Positions 51,325 to 61,800 of a DNA stretch of 64,000 bases are shown here, in pieces (position 1 is the stretch's first letter; each line of letters opens with the position of its first letter). The DNA lies in contig CAVOPT010000004.1 of assembly GCA_963698165.1 (NCBI GenBank), forward strand, positions 62,001-126,000. Reading direction: 5' to 3'. The notes under the pieces were generated by a model that saw only the letters and a list, made by a program, of their open reading frames with translations, made no database searches and was not told the DNA's origin. This DNA comes from JAAYUJ01 sp963698165 (GTDB lineage Bacteria > Desulfobacterota > Syntrophobacteria > Syntrophobacterales > Syntrophobacteraceae). A program made the translations under genes and the position numbers.

Positions 51325-53235
51325 ATGGGAAAAGTGATCGGAATAGATCTCGGCACCACTAATTCGGTGGTCGCAATCATGGAGGGCAAGGAAGCGAAGG
51401 TGCTCACCAATTCTGAAGGGGGTCGGACAACTCCCTCCATGGTGGCTTTCACGGACGGCGGCGAGCGTTTGGTGGGTCAGGTGGCGAAGCGTCAGGCGAT
51501 TACGAACCCGGAAAACACCATATTCGCGGTGAAGCGATTGATCGGCCGCAAGTATGAATCCAAGGAAGTGGAACAAGATGTGAAAGTGCTCCCGTACAAA
51601 ATCGTGAAAGCCTCGAACGGGGACGCCCACTTGCGGGCTCGGGGGCGTGATTACAGCCCGACGGAGATCTCCGCCTACATCCTGATGAAGATGAAACAGA
51701 CCGCGGAAGATTATCTGGGCGAAAAAATCACGGAAGCCGTCATCACAGTTCCGGCATACTTCAACGACAGTCAACGTCAGGCGACCAAGGACGCCGGGAA
51801 GATCGCGGGCCTGGAAGTGCTTCGCATCATCAACGAGCCAACGGCTGCGTCCCTCGCCTACGGACTGGACAAGAACAAAGATGAGAAGATCGCGGTGTTT
51901 GACCTGGGCGGAGGCACCTATGACATTTCCATCCTTGAAATCGGCGAGGGCGTCTTTGAGGTCAAGTCGACCAACGGGGATACCCACCTGGGTGGCGAAG
52001 ATTTTGACCAGCGCATCATCGACTGGCTTGCAAGCGAATTCAAGAAGGATTACGGCATAGACCTTCGCAGCGACAAGATGGCGCTCCAGCGATTGAAGGA
52101 AGCCGCTGAAAAGGCGAAGATGGAACTTTCCACCACCATGGAAACCGAAATCAACCTTCCATTCATCACCGCCGACGCATCGGGTCCCAAGCACATGACC
52201 ATCAAGCTCAGCCGGGCCAAGATGGAATCCCTCGTGGACGACCTCATCGACCGGCTGGTGCCTCCCATGGAGCAGGCCTTGCGGGACGCGGGGCTCGCCC
52301 GCAACCAGATCGACGAGGTGATCCTGGTGGGTGGCATGACCCGTGTGCCGCGGGTGCAGCAGAAGGTCCAGGAGTTCTTCGGGAAGGAACCGCACAAGGG
52401 AGTGAATCCCGACGAGGTTGTGGGCGTGGGTGCGGCCATTCAGGCCGGAGTGCTCAAGGGCGATGTGAAGGACGTGCTCCTCCTCGATGTCACGCCCCTG
52501 TCCCTCGGCATCGAAACCCTGGGCGGCGTGATGACGAAGCTCATCGAGAGGAACACGACGATTCCCACTCGCAAGAGCCAGATCTTCTCCACGGCCACGG
52601 ACAACCAGACGGCCGTGTCCATCCACGTGCTGCAAGGGGAAAGGGAAATGGCCGCAAACAACAAAACGCTCGGCCGTTTTGACTTGGTCGGCATTCCCCC
52701 AGCGCCCCGCGGGATTCCTCAGATCGAGGTCACCTTCGACATCGACGCCAATGGCATCGTGCACGTTTCGGCCAAGGACATGGCCACCAAAAAGGAGCAG
52801 TCCATACAGATCACGGCATCGAGCGGCCTGAGCGAAGAGGAAATTAAGAACTTCGTCAAGGAGGCCGAACTGCACGCCGCGGAAGACAAGAAGAAGCGGG
52901 AGCTCGTGGAGGCGCGCAATCAGGCGGACAGCCTGATCTATGGCACCGAGCGAACGCTGCGGGACATGGGTGACAAGGTGGACGCCAAGACCAAGCAGGA
53001 CATTGAGACCCAGATCGAGAGCCTGCGAAAGGCGATGGAGGGGGACGATGCCGAGGCCATCAAACAGGGTATGGAGCAGTTGACACAGGTTTCCCACAAG
53101 GTGGCCGAAGAGGCCTACAAGAAAGCCTCGGAACAGCAGGCGGGTGCAGCCGGCGCTGAACAGGCGGCTTCGGGAGGCCAACCGAAGCCTGATGACGACG
53201 TGGTGGATGCGGACTTTGAAGAAGTGAAGAAGTGA
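51325..53235 (+). CDS. dnaK: Molecular chaperone DnaK (Hsp70)
   Basis: 636 residues. The ATPase domain has GIDLGTTNS, DLGGGTYDIS and VGGMTRVP; the substrate-binding domain starts at DVTPLSLGIET; the C-terminus is DDDVVDADFEEVKK. AAGGAGG precedes ATG 51325. The family length is full. The 185-base gap before it may carry an extra promoter, but only an AT-rich stretch is visible. A strong terminator follows. Confidence 0.98.
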   Translation: MGKVIGIDLGTTNSVVAIMEGKEAKVLTNSEGGRTTPSMVAFTDGGERLVGQVAKRQAITNPENTIFAVKRLIGRKYESKEVEQDVKVLPYKIVKASNGDAHLRARGRDYSPTEISAYILMKMKQTAEDYLGEKITEAVITVPAYFNDSQRQATKDAGKIAGLEVLRIINEPTAASLAYGLDKNKDEKIAVFDLGGGTYDISILEIGEGVFEVKSTNGDTHLGGEDFDQRIIDWLASEFKKDYGIDLRSDKMALQRLKEAAEKAKMELSTTMETEINLPFITADASGPKHMTIKLSRAKMESLVDDLIDRLVPPMEQALRDAGLARNQIDEVILVGGMTRVPRVQQKVQEFFGKEPHKGVNPDEVVGVGAAIQAGVLKGDVKDVLLLDVTPLSLGIETLGGVMTKLIERNTTIPTRKSQIFSTATDNQTAVSIHVLQGEREMAANNKTLGRFDLVGIPPAPRGIPQIEVTFDIDANGIVHVSAKDMATKKEQSIQITASSGLSEEEIKNFVKEAELHAAEDKKKRELVEARNQADSLIYGTERTLRDMGDKVDAKTKQDIETQIESLRKAMEGDDAEAIKQGMEQLTQVSHKVAEEAYKKASEQQAGAAGAEQAASGGQPKPDDDVVDADFEEVKK

Positions 53236-53341
53236 TCGACCAGCTGACCCTGGTCGACGGTTGTGGGCCCCTGGCGTGCCTCATGACCGGTGTTCTGTTG
53301 CTCGTTTCTGTGAAACAAATCTTGATTCGATCATGTGAGTG

Positions 53342-53383
53342 TGCTTTAAGGGCATGGGTTCCCCGTGCCCTTGAAGCATTTTT
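53342..53383 (+). terminator. Rho-independent terminator after dnaK
   Basis: TGCTT-AAGGGCA-GGG pairs with CCC-TGCCCTT-AAGCA around a two-base loop, with single mismatches, then TTTTT. Confidence 0.88.
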
Positions 53384-53398
53384 GAGGTAGGGTGTTTT

Positions 53399-55390
53399 AT
53401 GGCTCCTGACCACGGACGGTTCAAAGAATCTCCTGCGAGGCCCATGATGTCAAAGCACACTGCACGCTGGGTGAGTTTGCTGTTTCTCGCCGCGCTTGTG
53501 GCGGGCTGCGGGTCGGTGTCCCCTACGCCCACCCCCGAACCCACACCGCCTGCGGCGGCATCGAGACCGGCGCCAAAGGACGCGGAGGCTCTGCTGAAAC
53601 AGGCGGAAGAAGCGGAGAGGGCGGGGAGGGTTGACGCCGCAATACCCATATGGGAGCGGGTGGCTCAAAGCTATGCCAATACCCCAGCTGCCGCGGAGTC
53701 CTTTTACAGGCTGGGCAAGGTCTACGAGGACCGAAACCAGCCCGAGAAATCCCTCCAGTATTTCGACTATCTTCTCTATGCGTATCCCAAATGGGAAGGG
53801 GCAAATCAAGCCCGTTTGGAGAGGTTGCGGATCTTAAGCCTGACCGGGAAGAAGAAGCAGGCCATGAAAGAGGGGATGCCCCTTTGGGAGGCCTCTGCCG
53901 GGAATCCTGCCGTGCAGCTGGGCCTGAGTGAGCTGATGGCCGGTCTTTACAAGAGCGACGGTGATACGGAAACGGCGTTCGACTGGCTGGCGGCAGGCTT
54001 CAACGTCGCCCGCAAGCCGGAGGATCAAAGGGTTCTGACCAGGGCGACGATGGATATCCTCAAGGATGCCGACGAAGGGACCATCCGCAGGATATCCAAG
54101 AAGAATCCTTCGCCTTTCATGGCTGCATTTCTCGAATACCGCACCGCCCAGATCGAAATGCAGAAGGGGCAGGCCGAGAGTGCTCGTCAACGCATGAACA
54201 CCCTGCTGCAACAGAATCCGAAACACCCTCTGGCATCTGAAGTCCAGGTTGTTAAAAGGGAATCAACCATCGCTTCCGTTGCCGCTCAGGGTGTGTCGAG
54301 TCCCGCGAATCCAAACAAAATGGGCTGCCTTGTGCCCCTTAACGGGCCTTACGCCAAGTACGGGCGCCTCGTTTTGCGAGGTGTTTCCATGGCTTCCGAC
54401 GACTGGAACGTGAATCATCCCGACCAGCAGATCACGGTCGTCGTGAGGGATGCACAGGCCGAGCCTGATCTGGCTGTCAAATCGTTCGGCGAACTGGTGA
54501 ACCAGGAAGGCGTCCTGGGGGTGGTCGGGCCTCTGGGTGTCCAGTCCACCAAGGCGGTTGTGCCCATGGCCGGCAAGTGGAATGTCCCGTTGCTCACGTT
54601 GACCCAGAAGGACGAGGAAATCCCCGAAAACCCCTTTGTCGTCCATGTGTTTCTCGACAATCGGGAACTCGTGAAGGCGCTTGTGAAATACTGCAGGGAC
54701 AAGCTGGGCTACACGCGCTTCGCCGCGCTTTATCCCGACGACCGCTACGGTCAGAAACTCTCCAAGGTGTTTGCTGAAGTCGTGCAGGAATCGGGGGGGA
54801 ATCTCCTGGCCAGTGTTTCGTACAAGGAGAAAAGCACCGATTTCAAGGATCCCCTCACCAAGTTGATGAACATAGCCAAGAAAAACAGTCCCCCCACCGG
54901 CGTCGATTCAGCCCCCTTCGAAGCCCTGTTCATTCCCGACCAGGTCGGCAGCGTCTCTCTCATCGCGCCTCAGCTCCCCTACAACAATGTGGTCGGGGTC
55001 ACGCTCCTCGGCACCAACCTGTGGGGAGAGGCTCCCATCGTTCAAGCGGGAGGGGTCTATGTCGAACAGGCTATCTTTGCCACTCCTTTCTTTGCCGAGA
55101 GCCAGAATCCCCAGGTTCAGGATTTTCGGACGCGTTACGAGACCACCTACCAGACAGCTCCATCCTATTTGGAAGCTCAGGCCTACGATGCCGTCATGCT
55201 TTTCGTAAGAGCAAGGTTCGCCTCGCCCTCGACGAACCCGGACCGCGCAGGCTTGCTGCGCAACCTCGCACAGGTCAGAAATTATGAAGGCCTGGCAGGG
55301 GTTTACAATTTCACTCCTCAGGGTACCCTTCAACGGGATTACCAGTTGTTGCAGGTGCAAAACGGCCAGTTGATCCAGGTTTCCCGTTGA
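53399..55390 (+). CDS. LpoA-like lipoprotein: TPR region plus periplasmic binding domain
   Basis: Up to 663 residues. A lipoprotein signal with lipobox LVAGC is followed by a Pro/Thr linker and a TPR-like region (about 55-270: EEAERAGRVDAAIPIWERVA, AESFYRLGKVYEDRNQPEKSLQYF). A Peripla_BP_6-like domain (about 300-655) starts MGCLVPLNGPYAKYGRLVLRG and contains GVVGPLGVQSTKAVVPMA and SYLEAQAYDAVMLF. This TPR/binding-fold order matches LpoA, the outer-membrane activator of penicillin-binding protein 1A, and similar proteins in deltaproteobacteria. Two starts fit: ATG 53399 (AGGTAGGG upstream) and ATG 53447, which gives a shorter signal. No transporter genes are adjacent, so an ABC receptor role is less likely. 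Confidence 0.85.
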   Translation: MAPDHGRFKESPARPMMSKHTARWVSLLFLAALVAGCGSVSPTPTPEPTPPAAASRPAPKDAEALLKQAEEAERAGRVDAAIPIWERVAQSYANTPAAAESFYRLGKVYEDRNQPEKSLQYFDYLLYAYPKWEGANQARLERLRILSLTGKKKQAMKEGMPLWEASAGNPAVQLGLSELMAGLYKSDGDTETAFDWLAAGFNVARKPEDQRVLTRATMDILKDADEGTIRRISKKNPSPFMAAFLEYRTAQIEMQKGQAESARQRMNTLLQQNPKHPLASEVQVVKRESTIASVAAQGVSSPANPNKMGCLVPLNGPYAKYGRLVLRGVSMASDDWNVNHPDQQITVVVRDAQAEPDLAVKSFGELVNQEGVLGVVGPLGVQSTKAVVPMAGKWNVPLLTLTQKDEEIPENPFVVHVFLDNRELVKALVKYCRDKLGYTRFAALYPDDRYGQKLSKVFAEVVQESGGNLLASVSYKEKSTDFKDPLTKLMNIAKKNSPPTGVDSAPFEALFIPDQVGSVSLIAPQLPYNNVVGVTLLGTNLWGEAPIVQAGGVYVEQAIFATPFFAESQNPQVQDFRTRYETTYQTAPSYLEAQAYDAVMLFVRARFASPSTNPDRAGLLRNLAQVRNYEGLAGVYNFTPQGTLQRDYQLLQVQNGQLIQVSR

Positions 55391-55423
55391 GAGCGTTTTT
55401 TTTCGCGTGCCTTCATGAACGCC

Positions 55424-55451
55424 TTGACATCCACGGTGTCAGTTTTATAGT
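55424..55451 (+). promoter_or_regulatory. Sigma-70 promoter with TGACA/TGTCA dyad
   Basis: TTGACA, a 16-base spacer and TATAGT upstream of the FmdB-type gene. TGACA-N7-TGTCA forms a dyad that covers the -35 box, a possible operator. Confidence 0.7.
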
Positions 55452-55520
55452 TTATTGGATATCTGGGTGATTGGTTCCAGTGAGGGTCTTGACCGACAAG
55501 TTCAGGGGAGGTTCAGGAAG

Positions 55521-55784
55521 ATGCCTATTTACGAATACGAGTGTACCAGTTGCGGGAAGACGACCGAAGCCATGCAGAAGTTTTCTGATCCACATCTCGC
55601 TGAGTGCGCTCGATGTCACGGGGAACTGCGTAAGCTCATTTCCATGAGCACTTTCCACCTCAAGGGATCGGGCTGGTACACGACGGACTATGCGGGGAAG
55701 AACCAGAGCACGAGTCCATCCGACAGTTCAGGGCCGGCGAAGTCCGAAAAGACCGAAAAGAAGGAAACGACATCCACGGATTGA
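55521..55784 (+). CDS. FmdB-family zinc-ribbon regulatory protein
   Basis: 87 residues. The N-terminus, MPIYEYECTSCGKTTEAMQK, with a second CARCHG, is the classic FmdB zinc ribbon. FHLKGSGWYTTDYAGK and a Ser/Lys/Glu/Thr-rich tail follow. FmdB proteins are small, often regulatory or ribosome-associated; the exact function is not established. CAGGAAG lies just upstream. Confidence 0.92.
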   Translation: MPIYEYECTSCGKTTEAMQKFSDPHLAECARCHGELRKLISMSTFHLKGSGWYTTDYAGKNQSTSPSDSSGPAKSEKTEKKETTSTD

Positions 55785-55897
55785 TGCGTGGGGAGCGCCG
55801 GGGAAGAAGAGCGACTCTGCGTGGTCGGCGGAATCAGATCATCTCGAAAGACACTCCCCGTAGCGCGTTAGATCATGGTCATACCGAGCCAACACAG

Positions 55898-55922
55898 GCG
55901 GGCATTTTGCCCGCTTTTTTTT
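55898..55922 (+). terminator. Rho-independent terminator
   Basis: GCGGGCA / TGCCCGC stem with a three-base loop and nine T. It closes the FmdB transcript. Confidence 0.9.
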
Positions 55923-56016
55923 TGAGTGTTTCTTTGGCTTTCGTGAGGACGCCACGGATGAGTGAATCGATTGACGGTTGTCCTTGCCAGATGTGGACTG
56001 GACCCAGGGAGGGCAA

Positions 56017-56538
56017 ATGACCAGGGGATTGCTGATTGTTTTCACGGGAAACGGCAAAGGCAAGACCACGGCGGCGCTTGGGATGGCTCTTAGGGCCGCG
56101 GGGCATGGGATGAAAACCTTGATCCTCCAGTTCATCAAAGGGGCGTGGTCCTACGGAGAGCTGAAGTCCATCGAGAGAATCGATGAAATCAGCATTCGCC
56201 AACTCGGGACCGGTTTCACCTGGAAGAAGGACAACCTTGAAGAAGACCGCCGACTGGCCGAATCGGGATGGAGGACGAGTGTCGAGGCAATGCGAAGCGG
56301 CGGCTTCGACATGATCATTCTCGACGAGCTCAACCTGGTGCTCCACTACGGTCTTCTGGACCTCCAATCGGTTCTGTCCGCCATACAGGAGAGACCGCCC
56401 CATCTGCACGTCGTTCTTACGGGGAGAAACGCTCCGGAGGAAATCATCGATTGCGCGGATCTCGTGACTGAAATGCACCCGGTCAAGCACCCTTATCACG
56501 ATCACGGCATTGGCGCTCAAAAAGGAATTGAATTCTGA
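56017..56538 (+). CDS. cobO: Cob(I)yrinic acid a,c-diamide adenosyltransferase (CobA/CobO/BtuR)
   Basis: 173 residues. The P-loop VFTGNGKGKTTAALGMALRAAGHG and the pattern ILDELNLVLHYGLLD with VVLTGRNAPEEIIDCADLVTEM are diagnostic of the CobA/CobO family, which adenosylates the corrin cobalt. GGAGGG lies nine bases before ATG 56017. No cobalamin riboswitch could be recognised upstream, and no other corrin genes are near. Confidence 0.95.
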   Translation: MTRGLLIVFTGNGKGKTTAALGMALRAAGHGMKTLILQFIKGAWSYGELKSIERIDEISIRQLGTGFTWKKDNLEEDRRLAESGWRTSVEAMRSGGFDMIILDELNLVLHYGLLDLQSVLSAIQERPPHLHVVLTGRNAPEEIIDCADLVTEMHPVKHPYHDHGIGAQKGIEF

Positions 56539-56605
56539 CGGCGGCACCCCGCGTGAGACTGCCCAAGGCAAACATGTGCTAGAACCTTGAAGGAACGTTG
56601 GGCGG

Positions 56606-57184
56606 ATGTCGGATAACCGAAAAAGTCAAATGCTGACAGACCTGTACCGGAGGATCCAGGCGGATGAAGTCTACCGCGGTGAGCACATGGGCCAGGTTTT
56701 TGTTCCAGGGCAGGGGAATGTCGAGAACGGGGCCATGGTCTTCGTCGGGGAGGCACCGGGGAGGGAGGAAGAAATGGAGCGGCGGCCTTTCGTGGGTCAG
56801 GCCGGCAAGAACCTCAATGCCCTCCTCGCGGAAGTGGGGCTGGATCGGGAAAAGCTCTTCATCACCAACCTCGTCAAGTATCGCCCCTTGTCGAAGACAG
56901 GAGGAAACAGGGGTCCTTCCGCCGTCGAGAGGCTCCGCGCTCTGCCCTATCTCCTGCAGGAGCTGAGCATCCTGGAGCCGTCCATCGTCGTCTGCCTTGG
57001 TCTGTCGTCGGCAAAGTCCCTCCTGGGAAGACAAGATCTCAAAATGTCCGAAAGCAATGGAACTCTCTTCGAACACCATGGTCTCAGAGTCCTGGTGACC
57101 TATCACCCATCGCCTTTCAACAACAGCAACCCGAGGAAAAGAGCGGCCCTGCTGCAGGCGCTCCTGAGCCTCAAGAACAGCTGA
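56606..57184 (+). CDS. Uracil-DNA glycosylase superfamily protein without Fe-S cysteines
   Basis: 192 residues. Motif 1 is VFVGEAPGREEEMERRPFVGQAG and the C-terminal motif is VTYHPSPF, as in family 4 uracil-DNA glycosylases. The N-terminal region, where family 4 enzymes have CxxC for the [4Fe-4S] cluster, reads LYRRIQADEVYRGEHMGQVF with no cysteine; only one cysteine occurs in the whole protein. It may be a cluster-free family 4 relative. There is no signal peptide. Spacing from the upstream gene is short. Confidence 0.88.
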   Translation: MSDNRKSQMLTDLYRRIQADEVYRGEHMGQVFVPGQGNVENGAMVFVGEAPGREEEMERRPFVGQAGKNLNALLAEVGLDREKLFITNLVKYRPLSKTGGNRGPSAVERLRALPYLLQELSILEPSIVVCLGLSSAKSLLGRQDLKMSESNGTLFEHHGLRVLVTYHPSPFNNSNPRKRAALLQALLSLKNS

Positions 57185-57203
57185 AACGGGGCCCCGGATC
57201 GCT

Positions 57204-58523
57204 TCAGTAGAATAGATCGTATTCGGGAAGGTGGTACAGCCTCCTGATTTCGGAGACGAGGGTGTCGGGAAGGTAGCGCCCCCAAAGCTTGATGGGGAGC
57301 TGGTCGATTTGCGTCTGCGGACTGAACCCAACCGCAAACAGGTATTCCAGCAGGAACTCGACGTTTGTCGGGATATACCCCATGTAGACCTTGTTGTCAC
57401 GCTGAGCCAGGATGCGCTCCTCGTGGATGCTGTTTCCCAGCTCCGATTCAACCAGGTCCGCGTAGGTGGTGAGGATGAGCTCAATGCAGATCTTGGTATC
57501 CGCGCTGGTCAGCAACGGTTCGAGTCCCCGTGCCAGAGTCTCCCTCGGAATCCCGCGGTTCAGGTATTTCTCCCACCTCCTGGTGTCCCGGTATTTGCGG
57601 CAAACCAGCTCGGGGTTCCAGGCAACTTCGAGGATCAGGCTCTTCGCCTTGTATTTTCCCTGATACTCCTCCTGCTCCATGACCCGGAAGGACGGGTCCT
57701 GGATGAGCTCATTTTCCAATGCCACAAGCTCTTCCGGTTCGCAGATGACCTTGATGCCCCCCACGTCGAATATCGCCAGGTCCTCCCTGCTGAATTCGAT
57801 GGTTCCCTCGCTGAAGCTCCTGGATATGGCGTCCTCGGCATCCACGAACTCCTGAACCATTTGAGCCTGTGAGGTGACCAGCATCTGGAGGGGGATCCCG
57901 AAGGCGCTGGCCCGCAACTCCGCCATGGTGCGCGCCTTGCTCTGCACTACACTGAAAATCCAGTTGGCGATTTTGCGATTCGCTTTCTCGGCTATCCTCC
58001 GGGGCCTCTTGATGCGGTAGAGACCAAGGAGCTGATCGTTTTCGCCCAGGCACATCACCCCATTGATGGGGGCCTCCTGGTAGAAATAGTCCGGCCTCTT
58101 CTCATAGAGACGGAAAAGCTCCTCCATTCTCGGAGTGTTCCGGCAGTTGCCCCTGCAAAGAGCGCCACGGAGCTCTCCCTTGACCCGGATCCGCCTTTTT
58201 CGAACGGGTTCGGGGGTGATTCTTTTCAACAACTGTTCCGCGATGAGTTCCAGGGTTTCTCCGACGATGTAGCCGTCGCAGATGAAAATCTCGGTCAGCC
58301 GGAGAGCATCGTCGGGTTCCGGCCGTCCGCAGAACCATCGCTTCGCAATCTCGAAGAGCTCTCCGCGATGTATGAAGGATGTCAGATACATGCCCACGCT
58401 TTTCGCAAAAGTGCCGTCTTCTTCCTCAGCGAGTCCCTTGCCAAAACATTCGGACCACTGAACATGCCGAATCGGATCTCGAAAGTTCAAAATCCTCCTG
58501 CCTGAAAAGGCCTCCCCGGTCAA
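57204..58523 (-). CDS. Large hypothetical protein, 439 residues
   Basis: No family recognised. The sequence is soluble and rich in Arg/Glu/Leu. Notable parts are ELRGALCRGNCRNTPRMEEL, with two cysteines; IKRPRRIAEKANRKIANWIF, basic; and EFSREDLAIFDVGGIKVICE. It looks like a full, intact gene on the minus strand, convergent with the glycosylase gene. ATG at 58523. No signal peptide or membrane segment. It might act with the SIR2/STAND genes further upstream on the same strand, but the 320-base gap makes that weak. Confidence 0.75.
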   Translation of the reverse strand: MTGEAFSGRRILNFRDPIRHVQWSECFGKGLAEEEDGTFAKSVGMYLTSFIHRGELFEIAKRWFCGRPEPDDALRLTEIFICDGYIVGETLELIAEQLLKRITPEPVRKRRIRVKGELRGALCRGNCRNTPRMEELFRLYEKRPDYFYQEAPINGVMCLGENDQLLGLYRIKRPRRIAEKANRKIANWIFSVVQSKARTMAELRASAFGIPLQMLVTSQAQMVQEFVDAEDAISRSFSEGTIEFSREDLAIFDVGGIKVICEPEELVALENELIQDPSFRVMEQEEYQGKYKAKSLILEVAWNPELVCRKYRDTRRWEKYLNRGIPRETLARGLEPLLTSADTKICIELILTTYADLVESELGNSIHEERILAQRDNKVYMGYIPTNVEFLLEYLFAVGFSPQTQIDQLPIKLWGRYLPDTLVSEIRRLYHLPEYDLFY

Positions 58524-58846
58524 TGGGATCGCAAGGCATTTTTAATTCTAATCCCAACGCGATTCGATTGGCAAAAGGAGTTTCCCAGTATTCGACCAAA
58601 ACCTCGATGCCGTTGAGTGACTAGCTCAACATTCCCTGGAAACTCCTTTTACTTCCCTTGGCGGTAAATGGTGGGGAGTGGTAAAACCGCTGGGAAGGAA
58701 GCTTTGAGAGCGTTTCTTCACACTGCTCCAAGAACCGGGAGAGGCTTTCGCGATCCCGCCTGTTCCGCCCCGGCACGTGGATGGGAATCATCCATGACGG
58801 AAAATCATGGATCCCACGGTCCAGGTCGGATCTCGAAGCAATACTG
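58524..58846. other. Gap between the STAND gene and the hypothetical gene
   Basis: A frame of 84 residues on the minus strand (58621-58875) covers most of it but overlaps the end of the STAND gene and lacks a ribosome site. The rest, around 58540-58620, is AT-rich and could hold the promoter of the hypothetical gene. Confidence 0.45.
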
Positions 58847-61800
58847 CTAATCCGTTTGCCCCTGCAGCCGGGCAAGAAGAAAGCGGGCCATTTGGTATTC
58901 GAAGTAGTTGTAACTGTGGGTTGCGGTTACACGTTGGAGCGATTCGACCTGGCGAGCCTTGCGCGTCTCCACCTCACCCGTTGCACCCTGGAGCAAGGCA
59001 TCGTAGAAGTAGGCCTCACAGCGCAGGGATGTCGGGGATCTTGCTATGTGGGACAAGGCTGAATCCTTGAACGATTCCTCGTGCTCCAGGGGCCTGAAGA
59101 TCTCCTCTCTTGGAACTTCGTTCAAATAATAACCGATGAGCTTTTCCCGCAACACCGCTTCGTCCCCCTGATCCAGGCGCTCACTCCAACTGGAGGGGTT
59201 GACGGCCCTCCAACGATCTCTCAGGAGCTCCACCGCCTCGTCGGTTTTCCCGAGATGGAGCATGTTGCAGTAGAGCATCATGCGAATATAGTCCGCATAG
59301 TCATGATTGGTGGCGAGGAAGGATCGTGCCGAGTATTCCCAGTCACCCTCACCGGCGAGGAGTTCCAACATGGTGGCCGGGTAGTCGAGGTTTTGAGCAA
59401 CGGAGGCGCTGGCAATGGGTCCTTCCCGGGCCTTCCGGATCAAACGGAACGCTGCGTCGGTCTCCTGTTTGACCAGATGCAGAAAGAATTTCCAAGACAA
59501 CAAGGGCACATCGTCCGGGAATTGGCGCAAGCCCTTGTCGACAAAAACAGCAGCCTTGTCCACATCGTTGACGATGAGGAGTGCATCGGCCATGGCCCTG
59601 TAAATGTGGCCAAGAAAGGGCCACTTGTCGTCATTCAACGGGATGGAGGGGGCCAGGTTCTCCAGGATCAGCAAGGCGTTTTCCGATGCCAGCTGGCGTT
59701 TTTCCGGCACATCGAAATTCCCGAGCGTGACCTGCGCCTCGGCACGGTATAAAGCGACCCAGGCACCCAATCGCTCTTGCTCGTTGCTTGGAAGACCGAC
59801 GATGTTCTGCTGAGCCCGGTCGAGCATCCGGATGGCCGTACTCACCTCCATGCCACTGCCAAGATGCTGCCCAAGGTAAAATGGAATCCAAAAGCTCTGG
59901 GGGTGGGTGTCCGCCAGGGAGGCGAGCAAGTTGGAGAACCAGGACGGCAGGTGCTGTTCCTGGTAGAAGCTGGTGAGCAGTTTGTCGAAGGCGGTTTCAG
60001 ACTGCTCTTGCTCGAGTTTGCCCAAGGCACTGTGCAGGAGTTGATCGATCCAGGCGAGGTCTGAAGGCGGGGTCATTCTGTTCCCGTGATCACTGAGGAG
60101 CCAGAAGGCGAGGGCGTATTCATGACTTGCCGACCACGCCTTCGGGGAATACTGCCTCCTCAGGTCCTCCAGTACTTGGCCGGTTTTCGCGAGAAGCCCT
60201 TCGGCCTTGCACTTGGAGTAAAGCGCCAGTTGCAGTGTGCGCCTCTGATCATCGGTGAGCCTGTTGCCGGCTTCCTCGAGCAAGTCCTCTAATTCGCACC
60301 GTATTCGAGTATCTGGGTTGTGTTCCGCTTCCACCCTGCCAGGCTCCTGGATTTCACACAGCTGTCCCAGCTCTTCAACACGTCCTTCAAACGTGACGGC
60401 AGTCTCCCGGGCGTAGAGAAAACGAAAAGCACTGCCGGCTCCGTCACGGTTCCGCTGCAAGGCTTCGCTGAACAACCTGCCGGCTTGACCGATTTCCCTC
60501 CTTTCAAAAGCCATGAGACCTGTGCGAACCAAGGCGGTGGTTTCATTTTCTGGAAGCTCGTCCCGCGACGGATTGAAGCGCGACCTCTGGGTGTCACGCA
60601 ATCCTGCGGCGATCGCCCCCAGATCCTTGGCTCCCGCTGCATTCACCCAAAACACCAGCGCTTTAAGCAACCACGATGGGTAGCGCAGTGTTTGCTCCGG
60701 TAAGAGCGTTTCCTTCGACACACAAAGTTCAGGATTGGCATTGAAACAGTCGAGCTCCGACTGGTTTGGCGCGAAAACGGCCCGAAAAATCAGCTTGAGG
60801 TCTGTGAGGGAGTACCTCTCAGCGAGCCACTCGCTGAGCTCATCCGGTGCTTCGGAAAGCCAGCCTGCAATGTCTTCGGCCATGATGAACCCTGCCCGGT
60901 TTCTGCTCACGCGCAAGCGCAGCTCCGCAATGAGCTGGGCCAGGGCCCCGTCGGGAGAAACAGGGACAATCCTGCTCGTCGGGTCGTCCTTGGACTCATT
61001 CAGGAGCACGATGCGTAACCCGTCGGGTTTCATCCCCGTGCCTCCATCTCGAAAACGCACTGCAGGGTGGATGATTCCGAAAGTCCTGTACATTTCGCCC
61101 CGCAACTCGGCGATGGCTTCGAGGACTTCTGGATGCAGCAAACCCGTGTCCTTGTTGCGGAAAGTTTCCAGCGATTCCTTTCCCAAAAGCACCCTGATGA
61201 TGGGGGGCACGTCAATCCACTGATCGGCGCCATCATACGGTGCAGCTGAATCCCTATCGGGTGGAGATTTCGCGAAGGGATGCGGTATGATTGAACCCTT
61301 CTCGGGTGAAAGGTCCGCGATAGGAATAGGATGAGGACCATTCAAGAGATCTGGCTTCCTCGCCCCGCGCAGTTCCTTGAGCAAGTGGTCCGCAGCCGCT
61401 CTTGGAGGAAAACGAGAGGTTGGGTACTTCGCCAGAAGGTCGAGCAAGGGAATGAGGGGGGCAATGGGCTGATTCCAGTAGATAAGCTCCAAAATAACCT
61501 CTCGCATGTCCTTGATTGTTCCCCTTGCGGCGATTGCTTCATCCACTGTCTGTTGATGTTGACCCTTGGAAACATGATGGTCCAAAAGCCACTGAAATGC
61601 CTCGTGGGAGAGGATCAAATCCGGTTCGTTGAGTAATCGCCTTTCAAGTACAAGAGCCACGGCTTTTTCCAGCGGATAGGCTTCAAATCCCGAGGCTTTC
61701 CATAGGGGAAGCGTCCAGCGAGGCACGAGCCACCATGATTCCAAGGGTTCTTGAACCCCCAGTCGTTCCCAGCCGCCATATCCGTTGATGAGAAGGTCTG

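Noticed and set aside
51256..53181. 641-residue open frame on the minus strand
   Set aside because: Mirror frame of dnaK; no family features.
58621..58875. 84-residue frame after the STAND gene
   Set aside because: It overlaps the STAND C-terminus in another frame and has no ribosome site or recognisable domain.
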